A DNA stretch of 16,447 nucleotides from Proteiniphilum sp. (GCA_031255275.1 JAIRSV010000132.1:1-16447); one strand, 5' to 3'; numbered from the stretch's first letter, positions 1-7,981 are shown. Numbers and translations: made by a program. Notes: generated by a model not told the origin, from the letters alone.

Positions 1-1643
1 TTTCCGAGGCGCACCCTCCGGTTCTCCTCATACTCGCTGTAGGAGCCTTCGAAGAAGAATACTTCCGAATTGCCCTCAAAAGCCAGGATGTGCGTGCAGA
101 TACGGTCCAGAAACCAGCGGTCGTGCGAGATCACCACGGCACATCCCGCAAAGTTGTCCAGCCCCTCCTCCAGCGCCCGCAGCGTATTCACGTCAATATC
201 ATTGGTCGGTTCGTCCAGCAGCAGCACGTTCGCGCCCGCCTTGAGGGTCAGCGCCAGGTGCAGGCGATTCCGCTCGCCGCCCGACAGCACACCGCACAGC
301 TTTTCCTGGTCGGCGCCCGAGAAGTTGAAACGCGAAAGATAGGCACGGGCATTGATCTCCTTTCCGCCTACCCGCACAAATTCCGAACCGCCGGAGACTA
401 CCCGGTAAACCGTCTTTGCGGGATCGATCGCCTCATGCGCCTGATCCACATAAGCCGTCACCACCGTCTCGCCCACGTCAAACCTGCCCGCGTCGGGAAT
501 ATCCATCCCTTGGATCAGCCTGAAGAGCGTAGTCTTTCCCGCACCGTTGGGGCCGATCACCCCAACGATGCCGTTGGGCGGCAGCACAAAGTTCAGGTTA
601 TCAAACAGGAGCCTGTCGCCGAAGGATTTCTTCACGCCGACCGCCTCGATCACTTTATTTCCCAGGCGGGGGCCGTTCGGAATAAAGATCTCCAGTTTCT
701 CTTCCCGCTCCTTCTGATCCTCGTTCAGCAGCTTCTCGTAAGAGTTCAAACGCGCCTTCCCCTTCGCCCGGCGCGCCTTGGGCGCCAGGCTGATCCATTC
801 CAGTTCCCGTTCCAGCGTCTTGCGCCGTTTGCTCACCTGCTTCTCCTCCTGCTCCATCCGTCGGGTCTTCTGTTCGAGCCACGACGTGTAATTACCCCTC
901 CAGGGTATCCCCTCGCCACGATCCAGCTCCAGAATCCAGCCCGCCACATGATCAAGAAAATAACGGTCATGCGTAATGCAGATCACCGTCCCCCGATACT
1001 GCTGCAAGTGCTGCTCCAGCCAGTCGATCGACTCCGCGTCAAGATGATTGGTCGGCTCGTCCAGCAGCAGCACGTCAGGCTCCTGCAGCAGCAGCCTGCA
1101 AAGCGCCACACGTCGCCGCTCGCCGCCCGACAGTTCGCACACCCGCTGCTCCTCCGGAGGACAGCGAAGGGCGTCCATCGCCCGTTCCAGGCGATTATCT
1201 ATATTCCACGCATCGGCAGCATCCAGCCTGTCCTGCAGTTCGGCCTGACGGGCGAAAAGAGAATTCATCCTCTCCTCATTCTCATAATATTCGGGCAATC
1301 CGAACTTCAGGTTAATATCCTCATACTCGTTCAAAAGATCCGTCACAGGCCGCACCCCCTCGCGCACAGTCTCTATCACCGTCCTGTCCGGGTCCAGCGC
1401 CGGGTCCTGCTCAAGATACCCCACAGAGAAACTCCTGTCGGAAACCACTTCGCCCAGATACTCATTCTCTATCCCGGCAATAATCTTCAGCAGCGTCGAC
1501 TTCCCCGACCCGTTCAGACCGATAATGCCAATCTTGGCACCATAAAAAAAAGAGAGGTAAATATCTTTCAAAACCTGTTTATGCGGCGGGAACGATTTGC
1601 TCACGCCCACCATCGAAAAAATAATCTTCTTATCGTCAGACAT
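1..1643 (-). CDS. ettA: EttA-type ABC-F translation factor, C-terminus cut by window edge
   Basis: Energy-dependent translational throttle ATPase of the ABC-F family; it acts at the ribosomal E site and has no membrane part. Translating the minus strand from the ATG at 1641-1643 gives 547 complete codons with no stop before the window edge. The first ATPase domain has a Walker A motif (GLNGSGKST, residues 42-50), then LSGGERRRVALCR and LLLDEPTNHLD. A charged linker rich in R, K and E follows (the P-tIM region). The second ATPase domain has GPNGAGKTT, LSGGERNRLHLAL and LLLDEPTNDID. Both domains end in the THDRYFLD / SHDRWFLD type H-loop. The family is about 555-560 residues, so only roughly ten to fifteen C-terminal residues are missing. 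The long open frame on the opposite strand is a shadow. The EttA assignment within ABC-F rests on overall domain layout and on SEYEENRRVRLG near the end. Confidence 0.93.
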   Translation of the reverse strand, partial: MSDDKKIIFSMVGVSKSFPPHKQVLKDIYLSFFYGAKIGIIGLNGSGKSTLLKIIAGIENEYLGEVVSDRSFSVGYLEQDPALDPDRTVIETVREGVRPVTDLLNEYEDINLKFGLPEYYENEERMNSLFARQAELQDRLDAADAWNIDNRLERAMDALRCPPEEQRVCELSGGERRRVALCRLLLQEPDVLLLDEPTNHLDAESIDWLEQHLQQYRGTVICITHDRYFLDHVAGWILELDRGEGIPWRGNYTSWLEQKTRRMEQEEKQVSKRRKTLERELEWISLAPKARRAKGKARLNSYEKLLNEDQKEREEKLEIFIPNGPRLGNKVIEAVGVKKSFGDRLLFDNLNFVLPPNGIVGVIGPNGAGKTTLFRLIQGMDIPDAGRFDVGETVVTAYVDQAHEAIDPAKTVYRVVSGGSEFVRVGGKEINARAYLSRFNFSGADQEKLCGVLSGGERNRLHLALTLKAGANVLLLDEPTNDIDVNTLRALEEGLDNFAGCAVVISHDRWFLDRICTHILAFEGNSEVFFFEGSYSEYEENRRVRLG

Positions 1644-1686
1644 GTTTTTTATTAAAATGTATCATTGAATTTCAAGAAATGGAGCA

Positions 1687-1694
1687 CAAAGATA
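1687..1694 (-). promoter_or_regulatory. candidate -7 element for ettA
   Basis: On the minus strand this reads TATCTTTG, an exact TAnnTTTG Bacteroidota -7 element, 44 bases before the ettA start codon. I see no good TTTG -33 box at the expected distance, so the call rests on one element. Confidence 0.45.
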
Positions 1695-1855
1695 ATAAAA
1701 CATTTACAGCGTCCGGCAGTTCACCTGTCGGAAGTTTCGGGTTACGCCCCGCAATCCGGAACAGAAAGTCGTCTCCGGGAAACATACCCGTGCTGTCACA
1801 GGGCGAATTTTCCGAATTTTATTTCAAATAATTTCATCAGACCGAAAAAATATGC

Positions 1856-1863
1856 TATTTTTG
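1856..1863 (+). promoter_or_regulatory. candidate -7 element for gap
   Basis: TATTTTTG matches TAnnTTTG exactly. The -33 region (1833-1836, TTCA) matches only partly. Transcription would begin near 1869-1872, leaving an untranslated leader of about 145 nt before gap. Confidence 0.5.
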
Positions 1864-1868
1864 TGAAC

Positions 1869-2014
1869 CTGTCAAAAAGACAGTTTTCAGGAGTCTATCC
1901 CAACAGGGCAAACAGGCCGAAGGCGGGTGAAACAGTCCCGATAAAAGCCGCTGAAACAAAGGCAATGACAGCAATAATTCAAGACACATTTAACAAATAA
2001 AATTCAACAAAGTT
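1869..2014 (+). promoter_or_regulatory. long, possibly structured 5' leader of gap
   Basis: This is the gene-free stretch between ettA and gap, downstream of the candidate promoter. It opens with a perfect small hairpin, CTGTC-AAAAA-GACAG (1869-1883). Several short GC-rich pairings follow, for example CGGG/CCCG around a 9-base loop, GCTG/CAGC, and GTCT near 1893 with AGAC near 1980. It ends in an A/T-rich, G-poor stretch typical of Bacteroidota translation starts. An 11-codon open frame (ATG 1965-1967, stop 1998-2000) lies 14 bases before the gap start. I could not match the region confidently to a riboswitch class. Confidence 0.35.
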
Positions 2015-3043
2015 ATGATTAAAGAAGGTACTAAAGAAGGAATTAAAGTAGGTATTAACGGATTTGGCCGCATCGGACGACTCGTCTTCCGGGCTGCACA
2101 AAACAGAAGCGATATTCGGATTGTAGGTATCAACGATTTGCTTGATGTAAATTACATCGCCTATATGTTAAAATACGACACAATCCACGGACAGTTCACC
2201 GGATCGGTCGACGTAAAAGACGGCAACCTGGTCGTGAACGGAAATGTCATTCGCGTATCAGCCGAAAGAAATCCGGCCGATCTGAAATGGGACGCCGTCG
2301 GCGCCGAATACGTGGTTGAATCCACCGGCCTGTTCCTCACCAAAGACAAAGCCCGGGGGCACATCGACGCCGGCGCGAAATACGTAGTCATGTCAGCGCC
2401 CTCAAAAGACGACACCCGCATGTATGTAGTCGGCGTCAACGAAGGCACCTATACCAAAGGCGAACAGTTCGTATCCAACGCCTCCTGCACCACCAACTGT
2501 CTGGCACCCGTGACCAAAGTGCTCAACGACAAGTTCGGCGTACTCGAAGGTCTGATGACCACCGTACACTCTACCACCGCCACCCAGAAAACCGTGGACG
2601 GCCCCTCCGCAAAAGACTGGAGAGGTGGACGTGCCGCTTCGGCCAACATAATCCCCTCATCCACGGGCGCGGCCAAAGCGGTAGGAAAAGTAATCCCGGA
2701 ACTGAACGGCAAACTGACAGGCATGTCCATGCGCGTCCCCACGCTGAACGTATCCGTGGTAGACCTGACCGTTCGTCTGGCGAAGGAAACTACTTATGCA
2801 GAGATATGCGCAGCGATGAAAGAGGCTTCCGAAGGCGAACTGAAAGGCATTCTCGGATATACCTGCGAGGATGTGGTGTCGAGCGACTTTATCGGAGATG
2901 CGCGCACCTCCATCTTCGACGAAAAGGCCGGTATTCAGTTAAGCCCGACATTCGTGAAGGTAATCAGCTGGTATGACAACGAATGGGGTTATTCCAACAA
3001 AGTGCTCGACCTGATTGCTCACATGGCGAAAGTGAACGGATAA
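2015..3043 (+). CDS. gap: type I glyceraldehyde-3-phosphate dehydrogenase
   Basis: Glycolytic and gluconeogenic enzyme of the cytoplasm. It converts glyceraldehyde 3-phosphate, NAD+ and phosphate to 1,3-bisphosphoglycerate. The NAD-binding motif NGFGRIGR is near the N-terminus, with Asp41 at the position that favours NAD+ over NADP+. The catalytic Cys158 lies in SNASCTTNC and the partner His185 in TVHSTTATQ. The C-terminal WYDNEWGYS signature is intact. At 342 residues it is slightly longer than usual because of a leading MIKEGTKEG before the normal IKVGINGFG start. No internal ATG offers a shorter start, so the extension looks real. It is transcribed alone behind a long leader and ends at a strong terminator. 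Confidence 0.98.
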   Translation: MIKEGTKEGIKVGINGFGRIGRLVFRAAQNRSDIRIVGINDLLDVNYIAYMLKYDTIHGQFTGSVDVKDGNLVVNGNVIRVSAERNPADLKWDAVGAEYVVESTGLFLTKDKARGHIDAGAKYVVMSAPSKDDTRMYVVGVNEGTYTKGEQFVSNASCTTNCLAPVTKVLNDKFGVLEGLMTTVHSTTATQKTVDGPSAKDWRGGRAASANIIPSSTGAAKAVGKVIPELNGKLTGMSMRVPTLNVSVVDLTVRLAKETTYAEICAAMKEASEGELKGILGYTCEDVVSSDFIGDARTSIFDEKAGIQLSPTFVKVISWYDNEWGYSNKVLDLIAHMAKVNG

Positions 3044-3067
3044 TACAGCGTGTATTACCTTACATAT

Positions 3068-3103
3068 AAAAAGAAACGCCTCTTTGCAGGGGCGTTTCTT
3101 TTT
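3068..3103 (+). terminator. bidirectional intrinsic terminator after gap
   Basis: A perfect 13-bp stem (3068-3080 with 3091-3103), AAAAAGAAACGCC pairing with its complement around a 10-base loop, ends in a T run. It lies 25 bases after the gap stop. The A run on the left arm gives a T run on the other strand, so it can also stop minus-strand transcripts. Confidence 0.88.
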
Positions 3104-3107
3104 GCAC

Positions 3108-3142
3108 AAAAAAAGCCGGACAACAACTGTTCGACTTTTTTT
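3108..3142 (-). terminator. intrinsic terminator after the ferredoxin gene
   Basis: The stem pairs A7-G with C-T7, then one mismatch, then CGGACA with TGTTCG (one G-U pair), around loop ACAAC. It works on either strand. On the minus strand it lies 19 bases after the ferredoxin stop and ends in seven Ts, so that gene is its most likely client; it backs up the gap terminator next to it. Confidence 0.8.
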
Positions 3143-3161
3143 CGTCAAACATTCCGGTGTT

Positions 3162-3329
3162 CTACTCCGGATGAATTGATTCCGTGGGACAGACATCCGC
3201 ACAGGAACCGCACTCAGTACATGCGTCTGCGTCAATCTTGTAAATATCACCTTCGGAGATCGCTCCTACGGGACACTCATCTATACATGTTCCGCACGCT
3301 ATGCAAGTATCATCAATTACGTAAGCCAT
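3162..3329 (-). CDS. small 2[4Fe-4S] ferredoxin
   Basis: Clostridial-type bacterial ferredoxin of 55 residues, a soluble low-potential electron carrier. The translation begins MAYVIDDTCIACGTC. It holds two cysteine motifs of the CxxCxxCxxxCP form: Cys9, 12, 15, 19 and Cys37, 40, 43, 47. Each set gives three ligands to one cluster and one to the other, as in known 2[4Fe-4S] ferredoxins. The length is normal for the family. A consensus promoter stands upstream and a terminator just behind it, so it is a monocistronic gene convergent with gap. The partner enzyme cannot be read from the neighbours; pyruvate:ferredoxin oxidoreductase or other anaerobic oxidoreductases are usual. Confidence 0.96.
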   Translation of the reverse strand: MAYVIDDTCIACGTCIDECPVGAISEGDIYKIDADACTECGSCADVCPTESIHPE

Positions 3330-3372
3330 AATAAAAAGAGAATTAATTATTGCAGTTAGTTTTACTTCCCTG

Positions 3373-3403
3373 CAAAGATAGTCAGTTTTTTCCCCAATAC
3401 AAA
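3373..3403 (-). promoter_or_regulatory. consensus Bacteroidota promoter for the ferredoxin
   Basis: On the minus strand TTTG (3400-3403), 19 bases, then TATCTTTG (3373-3380). Both boxes and the spacing fit the housekeeping sigma consensus of this phylum. The start of transcription would lie near 3366, about 37 bases before the start codon. Confidence 0.78.
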
Positions 3404-3554
3404 AAATGTATAAGACTTTGCCTTTTATTTATAATTCGTATAAACTCGTCCGGTTCCCGTCCCGGCAGAGATGGCGTTTCCCGCCGGGCGGACGGCTGAA
3501 ACGGAGGACTTTTCCGGTACAATATCCGGCAGAGAAAAACGTTTACACAACAGT

Positions 3555-4265
3555 ATGATCAAAAAAGTTACATACCTCCTCCTCCTCCTCCTGACTCCGG
3601 TTTCGGGCAACCTCTGCGGTCAGCAGCGCAGGTTACAGCACCGTCCCTATGCCGATCGGCAGCTGTTTCATCCGGGATTCACACTGGGGCTGCATACGCA
3701 GGATCTGATTCTTACCCAGTCAGGTTTCGTCAATGAAAACGGTGAAGTCTGGTTCTCCGAAATTCCCGCGTATTCTCCGGGGTTCACGGTCGGAATCATC
3801 GGAGATATTTACCTCAACAGATGTATGAATCTCCGGGTGATACCGTCTCTCTGTCTGGGCGGGAAAGGGTTCGTATTCAGAGAACAGGCGTCGGGCGAGG
3901 AGTATGCTGCACAAATCCGCAATAATTATATCACGCTGCCGCTGCACCTTAAGATTTCGGCCGACAGGATCAATAACTTCCGTCCGTATGTCATTGCGGG
4001 AGGATACGCGAGCGTGGAGCTGACTTCCGATAAAAACCGCGCCGTGCTGCTGAAACCGTATGATGCGGGGATTGAGTTCGGCGCAGGATGTGACTTTTAC
4101 CTGCCGTTCTTCAAACTGTCGCCGGAGCTGAAGTTCAGTTTCGGTTTGACGGATCTCCTGGAAAGAGACAGGAGAGACCTGAAGGAGGATGATCTCCGGA
4201 AATATGCCGGTTCGCTGTCGAAAGCCGTTCAGCGGATGATTACACTCAGTTTTCACTTCGAATAG
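3555..4265 (+). CDS. porT: PorT-family outer-membrane beta-barrel protein (possible T9SS component)
   Basis: Predicted outer-membrane protein of 236 residues. I chose the ATG at 3555 because a signal peptide follows at once: MIKKV, a run of six leucines, then a likely cut near NLCGQ. The mature part has alternating hydrophobic beta-strand patterns and ends in Phe-Glu (SFHFE). Features such as RPYADRQLFHPGFTLGLHTQ, PGFTVGIIGDIYLNRCMNLR, a LPLHLKIS strand and RPYVIAGGYAS resemble PorT/SprT, the small barrel needed for type IX secretion in Porphyromonas and Flavobacterium. The length is close to known PorT proteins (about 240). The alternative is a generic OMP_b-brl_2 protein that annotators also label PorT family. 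No other T9SS gene is in view, and I found no convincing promoter in 3410-3554. Confidence 0.72.
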   Translation: MIKKVTYLLLLLLTPVSGNLCGQQRRLQHRPYADRQLFHPGFTLGLHTQDLILTQSGFVNENGEVWFSEIPAYSPGFTVGIIGDIYLNRCMNLRVIPSLCLGGKGFVFREQASGEEYAAQIRNNYITLPLHLKISADRINNFRPYVIAGGYASVELTSDKNRAVLLKPYDAGIEFGAGCDFYLPFFKLSPELKFSFGLTDLLERDRRDLKEDDLRKYAGSLSKAVQRMITLSFHFE

Positions 4266-4356
4266 CCGTTATACGGGCTTCGCACGTGTTATTCAATGGT
4301 TGTTTATCCTGCCGTATGGGGTACTCTGTCCGGCGCAGGGCGACCGTAAGTTTACA

Positions 4357-5397
4357 TCATTCTTCCTCCGATCCTCCGAAGCAGAGAGCCGCAAAACTCT
4401 TTTTCCCCTTGAAGTAAAAGTCAAACAGGATACTCCCCCCATACTGCGCCGGGATACGTTCTGTCACAGTCATCCGCAAATTCTCCCTCCGCAGCAGCTT
4501 AAAGGAAGGACGCATCTTCAGGAAATCCCTGTAGGCGCAGACCACCGCACGCGCCGCTCCGAAATCACCCTTCAGCAAAAGATGCAGACAGGCCACGGCA
4601 TCAAGGAAAAAACGCGTGATAAATGTGATACGGTACGTCCGCTGCGGCACGTTTTTGTAGATCATCAGCAGGTTATTGCGGAAGTTAAGGTATATCTTTT
4701 TCGGGCTGCCCTGCCTCAGCGACGCGCCGCCCACGTGATAGACAACCGACGCGGGAACGCACATCACCCTCCGGCCCCGCACATTCAGCCGCCAGCAAAG
4801 GTCAATCTCCTCCATGTGGGCGAAGAAACGGGCATCCAGTCCGCCGGCCTCCAGATAGTCCCTTCGCCGGATGCAGAGACAAGCCCCCGTCGCCCAGAAG
4901 ATGGGAATTTCCGTGTCATACTGACCGTGATCCTCCTCCAGCACATGCAGGATCCTTCCCCGACAGAAGGGGTAGCCGTAACGGTCGATGAACCCTCCGG
5001 ATGCGCCGGCATACTCGAAACGGTTCCGTTCGCCGTACGAGCGTATCTTCGGCTGCACTGCCGCCACATCGGGGTGCGCGTCCATGCAGGAGACCAGGGC
5101 GTGAAGCCAGCCGGGAGTTGTCTCCACGTCGGAATTGAGCAGTACCGCATACTCCGTATCCAGCTGCTGCAACGCCCTGTTGTATCCCTCGGCAAATCCG
5201 TAATTCCTGTCCAGCGCAATCACCCGCAGGTCGGGATAGTGCGTGCCGAGGAACGTCAGCGAATCGTCCTCCGAAGCGTTGTCGACCACCACCACGTTAC
5301 ACTCCCCGTCCGGCGAGTGCCGCAATACCGGGGGAAGAAACCGCTCCAGCAATTTTCTTCCGTTCCAGTTCAATATAACCACCGATGTCCTTACCAC
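4357..5397 (-). CDS. family 2 glycosyltransferase
   Basis: Inverting GT-A glycosyltransferase of 346 residues, resembling the WbbL/rhamnosyltransferase-like GT2 group. It has the nucleotide-binding start TSVVILNWNGRK, then VVVVDNASEDDS, the RNYGFAEGYNRAL segment, a metal-binding NSDVE motif (DxD type) near residue 95, and the acceptor-side HMEEIDLCWR motif with the catalytic acid region near residue 215. The C-terminal third is basic with a hydrophobic stretch, suggesting loose membrane association. The start is GTG (5395-5397): the fold begins directly after it and no ATG lies just upstream. It follows the acyltransferase by 27 bases in the same direction, so a role in lipopolysaccharide or another surface glycan is likely; the sugar donor cannot be read. 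Confidence 0.88.
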   Translation of the reverse strand: MVRTSVVILNWNGRKLLERFLPPVLRHSPDGECNVVVVDNASEDDSLTFLGTHYPDLRVIALDRNYGFAEGYNRALQQLDTEYAVLLNSDVETTPGWLHALVSCMDAHPDVAAVQPKIRSYGERNRFEYAGASGGFIDRYGYPFCRGRILHVLEEDHGQYDTEIPIFWATGACLCIRRRDYLEAGGLDARFFAHMEEIDLCWRLNVRGRRVMCVPASVVYHVGGASLRQGSPKKIYLNFRNNLLMIYKNVPQRTYRITFITRFFLDAVACLHLLLKGDFGAARAVVCAYRDFLKMRPSFKLLRRENLRMTVTERIPAQYGGSILFDFYFKGKKSFAALCFGGSEEE

Positions 5398-5424
5398 TGC
5401 AAACTGTGAATGATGAGTTATTGA

Positions 5425-6384
5425 TTATTGAATTCCCGCCCCCGGAGCCATCCCCGCGCGTCGGGCGCTTTTCGCGGAGTTACCCTGCCCGGGTTTCGCG
5501 AACTTCCAGCGGTCGTGCGACCACAGGTAACAGGACGGCTCCCGCATGACAGTCTCCTCCAGCTTCCGCACATACCGTTCCGTTATGGCAAATTCGGGCG
5601 TTCCGCCCGCGTCGGGAGTTATGACGGAAAACTTGCCGGTATAATATCCCCTTTTCACCTTCCTCATATCCAGGTATACGACTGAAGTTCCGAGATAGCG
5701 CGCTATCTTCTCCATACCCGTCTGCACGGGCGTCAGCCGGTTCATGAACAGCGTCCAGTAACATTCCTGTCGCGGAGACGGCCGCTGGTCGGAAAGAAAT
5801 CCTGCCACCAGCGTCTTCCCCCCGTCCCGGAAACGAATCATCTGCCTGAATGCGCCGTGCATCTCTATCGGACAGGATCCGAAGCGCGTGCGCATCTTCA
5901 GGAAGAGACGGTCGAACGCTGCGGAATGGAGTTTTTTGTAGATGAATCCCTGTTCTACACCCGGTATAAAGTGCGTCACGACGGCGGGAACCCATTCCCA
6001 GTTGCCGTAATGGCCGAGGCTCAGGATGCAGGACTTGCCGCCTGCGGTCAGCCGGTTTATGACCTCCGGATTTTCGAACCTCATTCGCCTGCGCGCCTCC
6101 CCGTCGGTCAGATGAAGCGTTTTGACAGTCTCCATAAAATAGTCGCACAGGTGACGGTAAAACTTTTTCTCAATCTTCACGATGCTTTTCTCCGGCATCT
6201 CCGGAAACGCATTCCTCAGATTTTTCCTCACGAGCCTTCTCCTGTACCTCACCAGATAATAGATGATCAGGTAGAGAATGTCGGAGATGATATACAGTAT
6301 CCTGAACGGCAACAGCGCATGCAGATATGCCATCGCATACAGCAGCGTATAGCCGGTTCCCTTTTTATTTTCTTCGCCGTCCAT
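5425..6384 (-). CDS. LpxL/HtrB-like lipid A (lysophospholipid) acyltransferase
   Basis: Membrane-anchored acyltransferase of 319 residues that most likely adds a secondary acyl chain to lipid A at the inner membrane. An N-terminal hydrophobic segment (about residues 12-48) is followed by the basic YRRRLVRKNLRNAFPE motif typical of the LpxL/LpxM/HtrB family. The catalytic HxxxxD/E motif is seen as HYGNWE, with His125 and Glu130. A later GFLSDQRPSP stretch and an NRLTPVQTGMEKIAR stretch are also usual for the family. The ATG overlaps the TAA of mtaB by one base, which points to coupled translation. The last 20 or so residues are low-complexity (G, S, K, A, R). Bacteroidota homologues are often annotated only as lysophospholipid acyltransferase. 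Confidence 0.88.
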   Translation of the reverse strand: MDGEENKKGTGYTLLYAMAYLHALLPFRILYIISDILYLIIYYLVRYRRRLVRKNLRNAFPEMPEKSIVKIEKKFYRHLCDYFMETVKTLHLTDGEARRRMRFENPEVINRLTAGGKSCILSLGHYGNWEWVPAVVTHFIPGVEQGFIYKKLHSAAFDRLFLKMRTRFGSCPIEMHGAFRQMIRFRDGGKTLVAGFLSDQRPSPRQECYWTLFMNRLTPVQTGMEKIARYLGTSVVYLDMRKVKRGYYTGKFSVITPDAGGTPEFAITERYVRKLEETVMREPSCYLWSHDRWKFAKPGQGNSAKSARRAGMAPGAGIQ

Positions 6385-7697
6385 TAAAAAATCGCTTTCA
6401 TTGCCGCTTCGTCTCCGCTGTATGCGCCTACCTCTATTTCCGCTACGCGGTTTACAAGCGACGTATCATAAGCGGCATATACTTTTACATAATTCCCGGT
6501 AAACCCATACATTTTTTCACCGTGTCCTGTCTGCTCAAACAGCACCTTTTCCCGACATCCCTGCTGCGAAAGATAAAAATCCCGCAGACGTCCGTCCGAA
6601 AGATCCAGCAGCACTTTGCTGCGTGCATGTTTCGTCCCCGGCTCCACCGCTCCGCCGATATGCAGGGCTGCCGTCCCCGGGCGCTCGGAATAGGTGAAGA
6701 CGTGCAGTCGGGAGAAATCCGTCGAGCGGAGAAAAGCTTCACTTTCGGAAAAATATTCATCAGTCTCACCCCTGACGCCCACGATCACGTCTACCCCGAT
6801 GAAGGCATGGGGAAGTACCTGCCTGATTCTGTCTACCTTGTTCCGGAAGAGCGACGTGTCATACCTTCGCCTCATCAGCTTCAGCACGGCGTCGCTGCCC
6901 GACTGCAGGGGCATGTGGAAATGGGGCGCGAAACGGCTTGATCCGGCTACGAAATCTATAATCTCGTCCGAAAGCAGATTCGGCTCGATGGACGAGATGC
7001 GGTAACGTTCCACACCTTCCACCCTGTCGAGTTCCCTGAGCAGATCGATGAAGGTCTCTCCGGTCGTATGTCCGAAATCGCCGATGTTTACTCCCGTGAG
7101 GACAATCTCTCTGCCTCCCTCGCGTACCACCTGTTCGGCCTGTTCCGTCAGCGCGGCGATCGATCCGTTGCGGCTCCGCCCTCTTGCGAAGGGTATGGTG
7201 CAGAAGGAGCAGAAATAGTTACACCCGTCCTGTACCTTCAGGAAATAGCGTGTGCGGTCGTCCGCCGAGACGGAGGGGACGAACGAACGGATACAGCGGG
7301 TTTCCGACGTGACAACGACTCCCTTCTCTTTTTTTGCCAGATCGTCCAGATATTTCACCACATCCAGCTTTTGTTCCGCGCCCAGCACAAGGTCTACGCC
7401 CTCTATCCCGGCAACGTCTTCCGGCTTCAACTGCGCATAGCATCCCGTAACGACGACAAACGCCGAGGGGTTTTCCCGGATTGCCTTCCGGATGGTGTGA
7501 CGTCCTTTCCTGTCAGCCAGTTCGGTGACAGAGCAGGTGTTAATCACGCAAATATCTGCCCGCTGGCCCTTCCGGGCGCGCTGCACGCCGAAATCCCGCA
7601 GTTGCCGTCCGATGGCGGACGTTTCCGCAAAATTCAATTTGCAGCCGAGCGTATAGTAGGCTGCCGTTTTATTTTCAAAAATGGTTCTATCGATCAT
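6384..7697 (-). CDS. mtaB: tRNA t6A37 methylthiotransferase MtaB
   Basis: Radical-SAM enzyme of 437 residues that converts t6A to ms2t6A at position 37 of tRNAs reading ANN codons. The N-terminal domain supplies three cluster ligands: Cys19 (YTLGCKLN), Cys55 (INTCSVTELADRK) and Cys86 (VTGCYAQ). The radical-SAM CxxxCxxC motif is at Cys159, 163, 166 in GCNYFCSFCTIPFARGRSR. The C-terminal 60 residues form a TRAM-like RNA-binding region (EKVLFEQ ... YGFTGNYVKVY). The TLGCKLN start and ADRKGR signature separate MtaB from MiaB and RimO. It is the first gene of a three-gene unit, ending with its stop overlapping the acyltransferase start. Confidence 0.95.
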   Translation of the reverse strand: MIDRTIFENKTAAYYTLGCKLNFAETSAIGRQLRDFGVQRARKGQRADICVINTCSVTELADRKGRHTIRKAIRENPSAFVVVTGCYAQLKPEDVAGIEGVDLVLGAEQKLDVVKYLDDLAKKEKGVVVTSETRCIRSFVPSVSADDRTRYFLKVQDGCNYFCSFCTIPFARGRSRNGSIAALTEQAEQVVREGGREIVLTGVNIGDFGHTTGETFIDLLRELDRVEGVERYRISSIEPNLLSDEIIDFVAGSSRFAPHFHMPLQSGSDAVLKLMRRRYDTSLFRNKVDRIRQVLPHAFIGVDVIVGVRGETDEYFSESEAFLRSTDFSRLHVFTYSERPGTAALHIGGAVEPGTKHARSKVLLDLSDGRLRDFYLSQQGCREKVLFEQTGHGEKMYGFTGNYVKVYAAYDTSLVNRVAEIEVGAYSGDEAAMKAIF

Positions 7698-7981
7698 ATC
7701 CGATGAGTCATATCAGCAGTATTTCTTCCGGAAAAGGGTCTTGAGACAGTAACAATTCTCGCAACATTAATCATTGACCTTTAATCTCTAATCTCTAATC
7801 GCAGCAACAATGGAACAGAAAATGCTGCTTTGTTTAACTTCAGAATAAAGTATGACATAAATTATACTGTGAATAAATGCGGGGACAAAATTACAATTTT
7901 ACGCCTGATTTACGGCCATTTCCCCTTTGATTATGAAACCGGCTGCGTTGCTGTTCGCTTTTTCGCGCGAAACGGACGCCG
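7698..7981. other. gene-free spacer between mtaB and msrAB
   Basis: No credible gene in 284 bases. It holds a short stutter of the heptamer TAATCTC (7782-7800, 2.7 copies) and a small palindrome AAAATT-AC-AATTTT (7887-7900). On the minus strand TAATTTTG (7886-7893) fits TAnnTTTG and could serve mtaB, but no -33 box fits and the leader would be about 180 nt. The self-complementary TTTCGCGCGAAA near 7961-7974, about 10 bases beyond the msrAB stop, is too tight and lacks a T run to be called a terminator. Confidence 0.4.

Noticed and set aside
90..1655. Long open frame on the plus strand (521 codons).
   Set aside because: Exact antisense of ettA, whose minus-strand translation shows both ATPase domains; the open frame follows from codon bias in GC-rich DNA.
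1665..2000. Open frame of 111 codons before gap.
   Set aside because: It begins about 190 bases upstream of the likely gap promoter, has no recognisable domain and ends in the gap leader. Conservation at the protein level (synonymous versus non-synonymous changes) would reverse this.
1869..2000. Cobalamin or SAM riboswitch in the gap leader.
   Set aside because: Only fragments resemble either core (GGGTGAAACAGTCCCG; CCCGATAAAAGCCG). The cobalamin B12 box and the SAM GGCAACC loop are absent, and gap is not a typical target.
4300..5409. Plus-strand open frame of 369 codons.
   Set aside because: Antisense of the GT2 gene; it has no family features.
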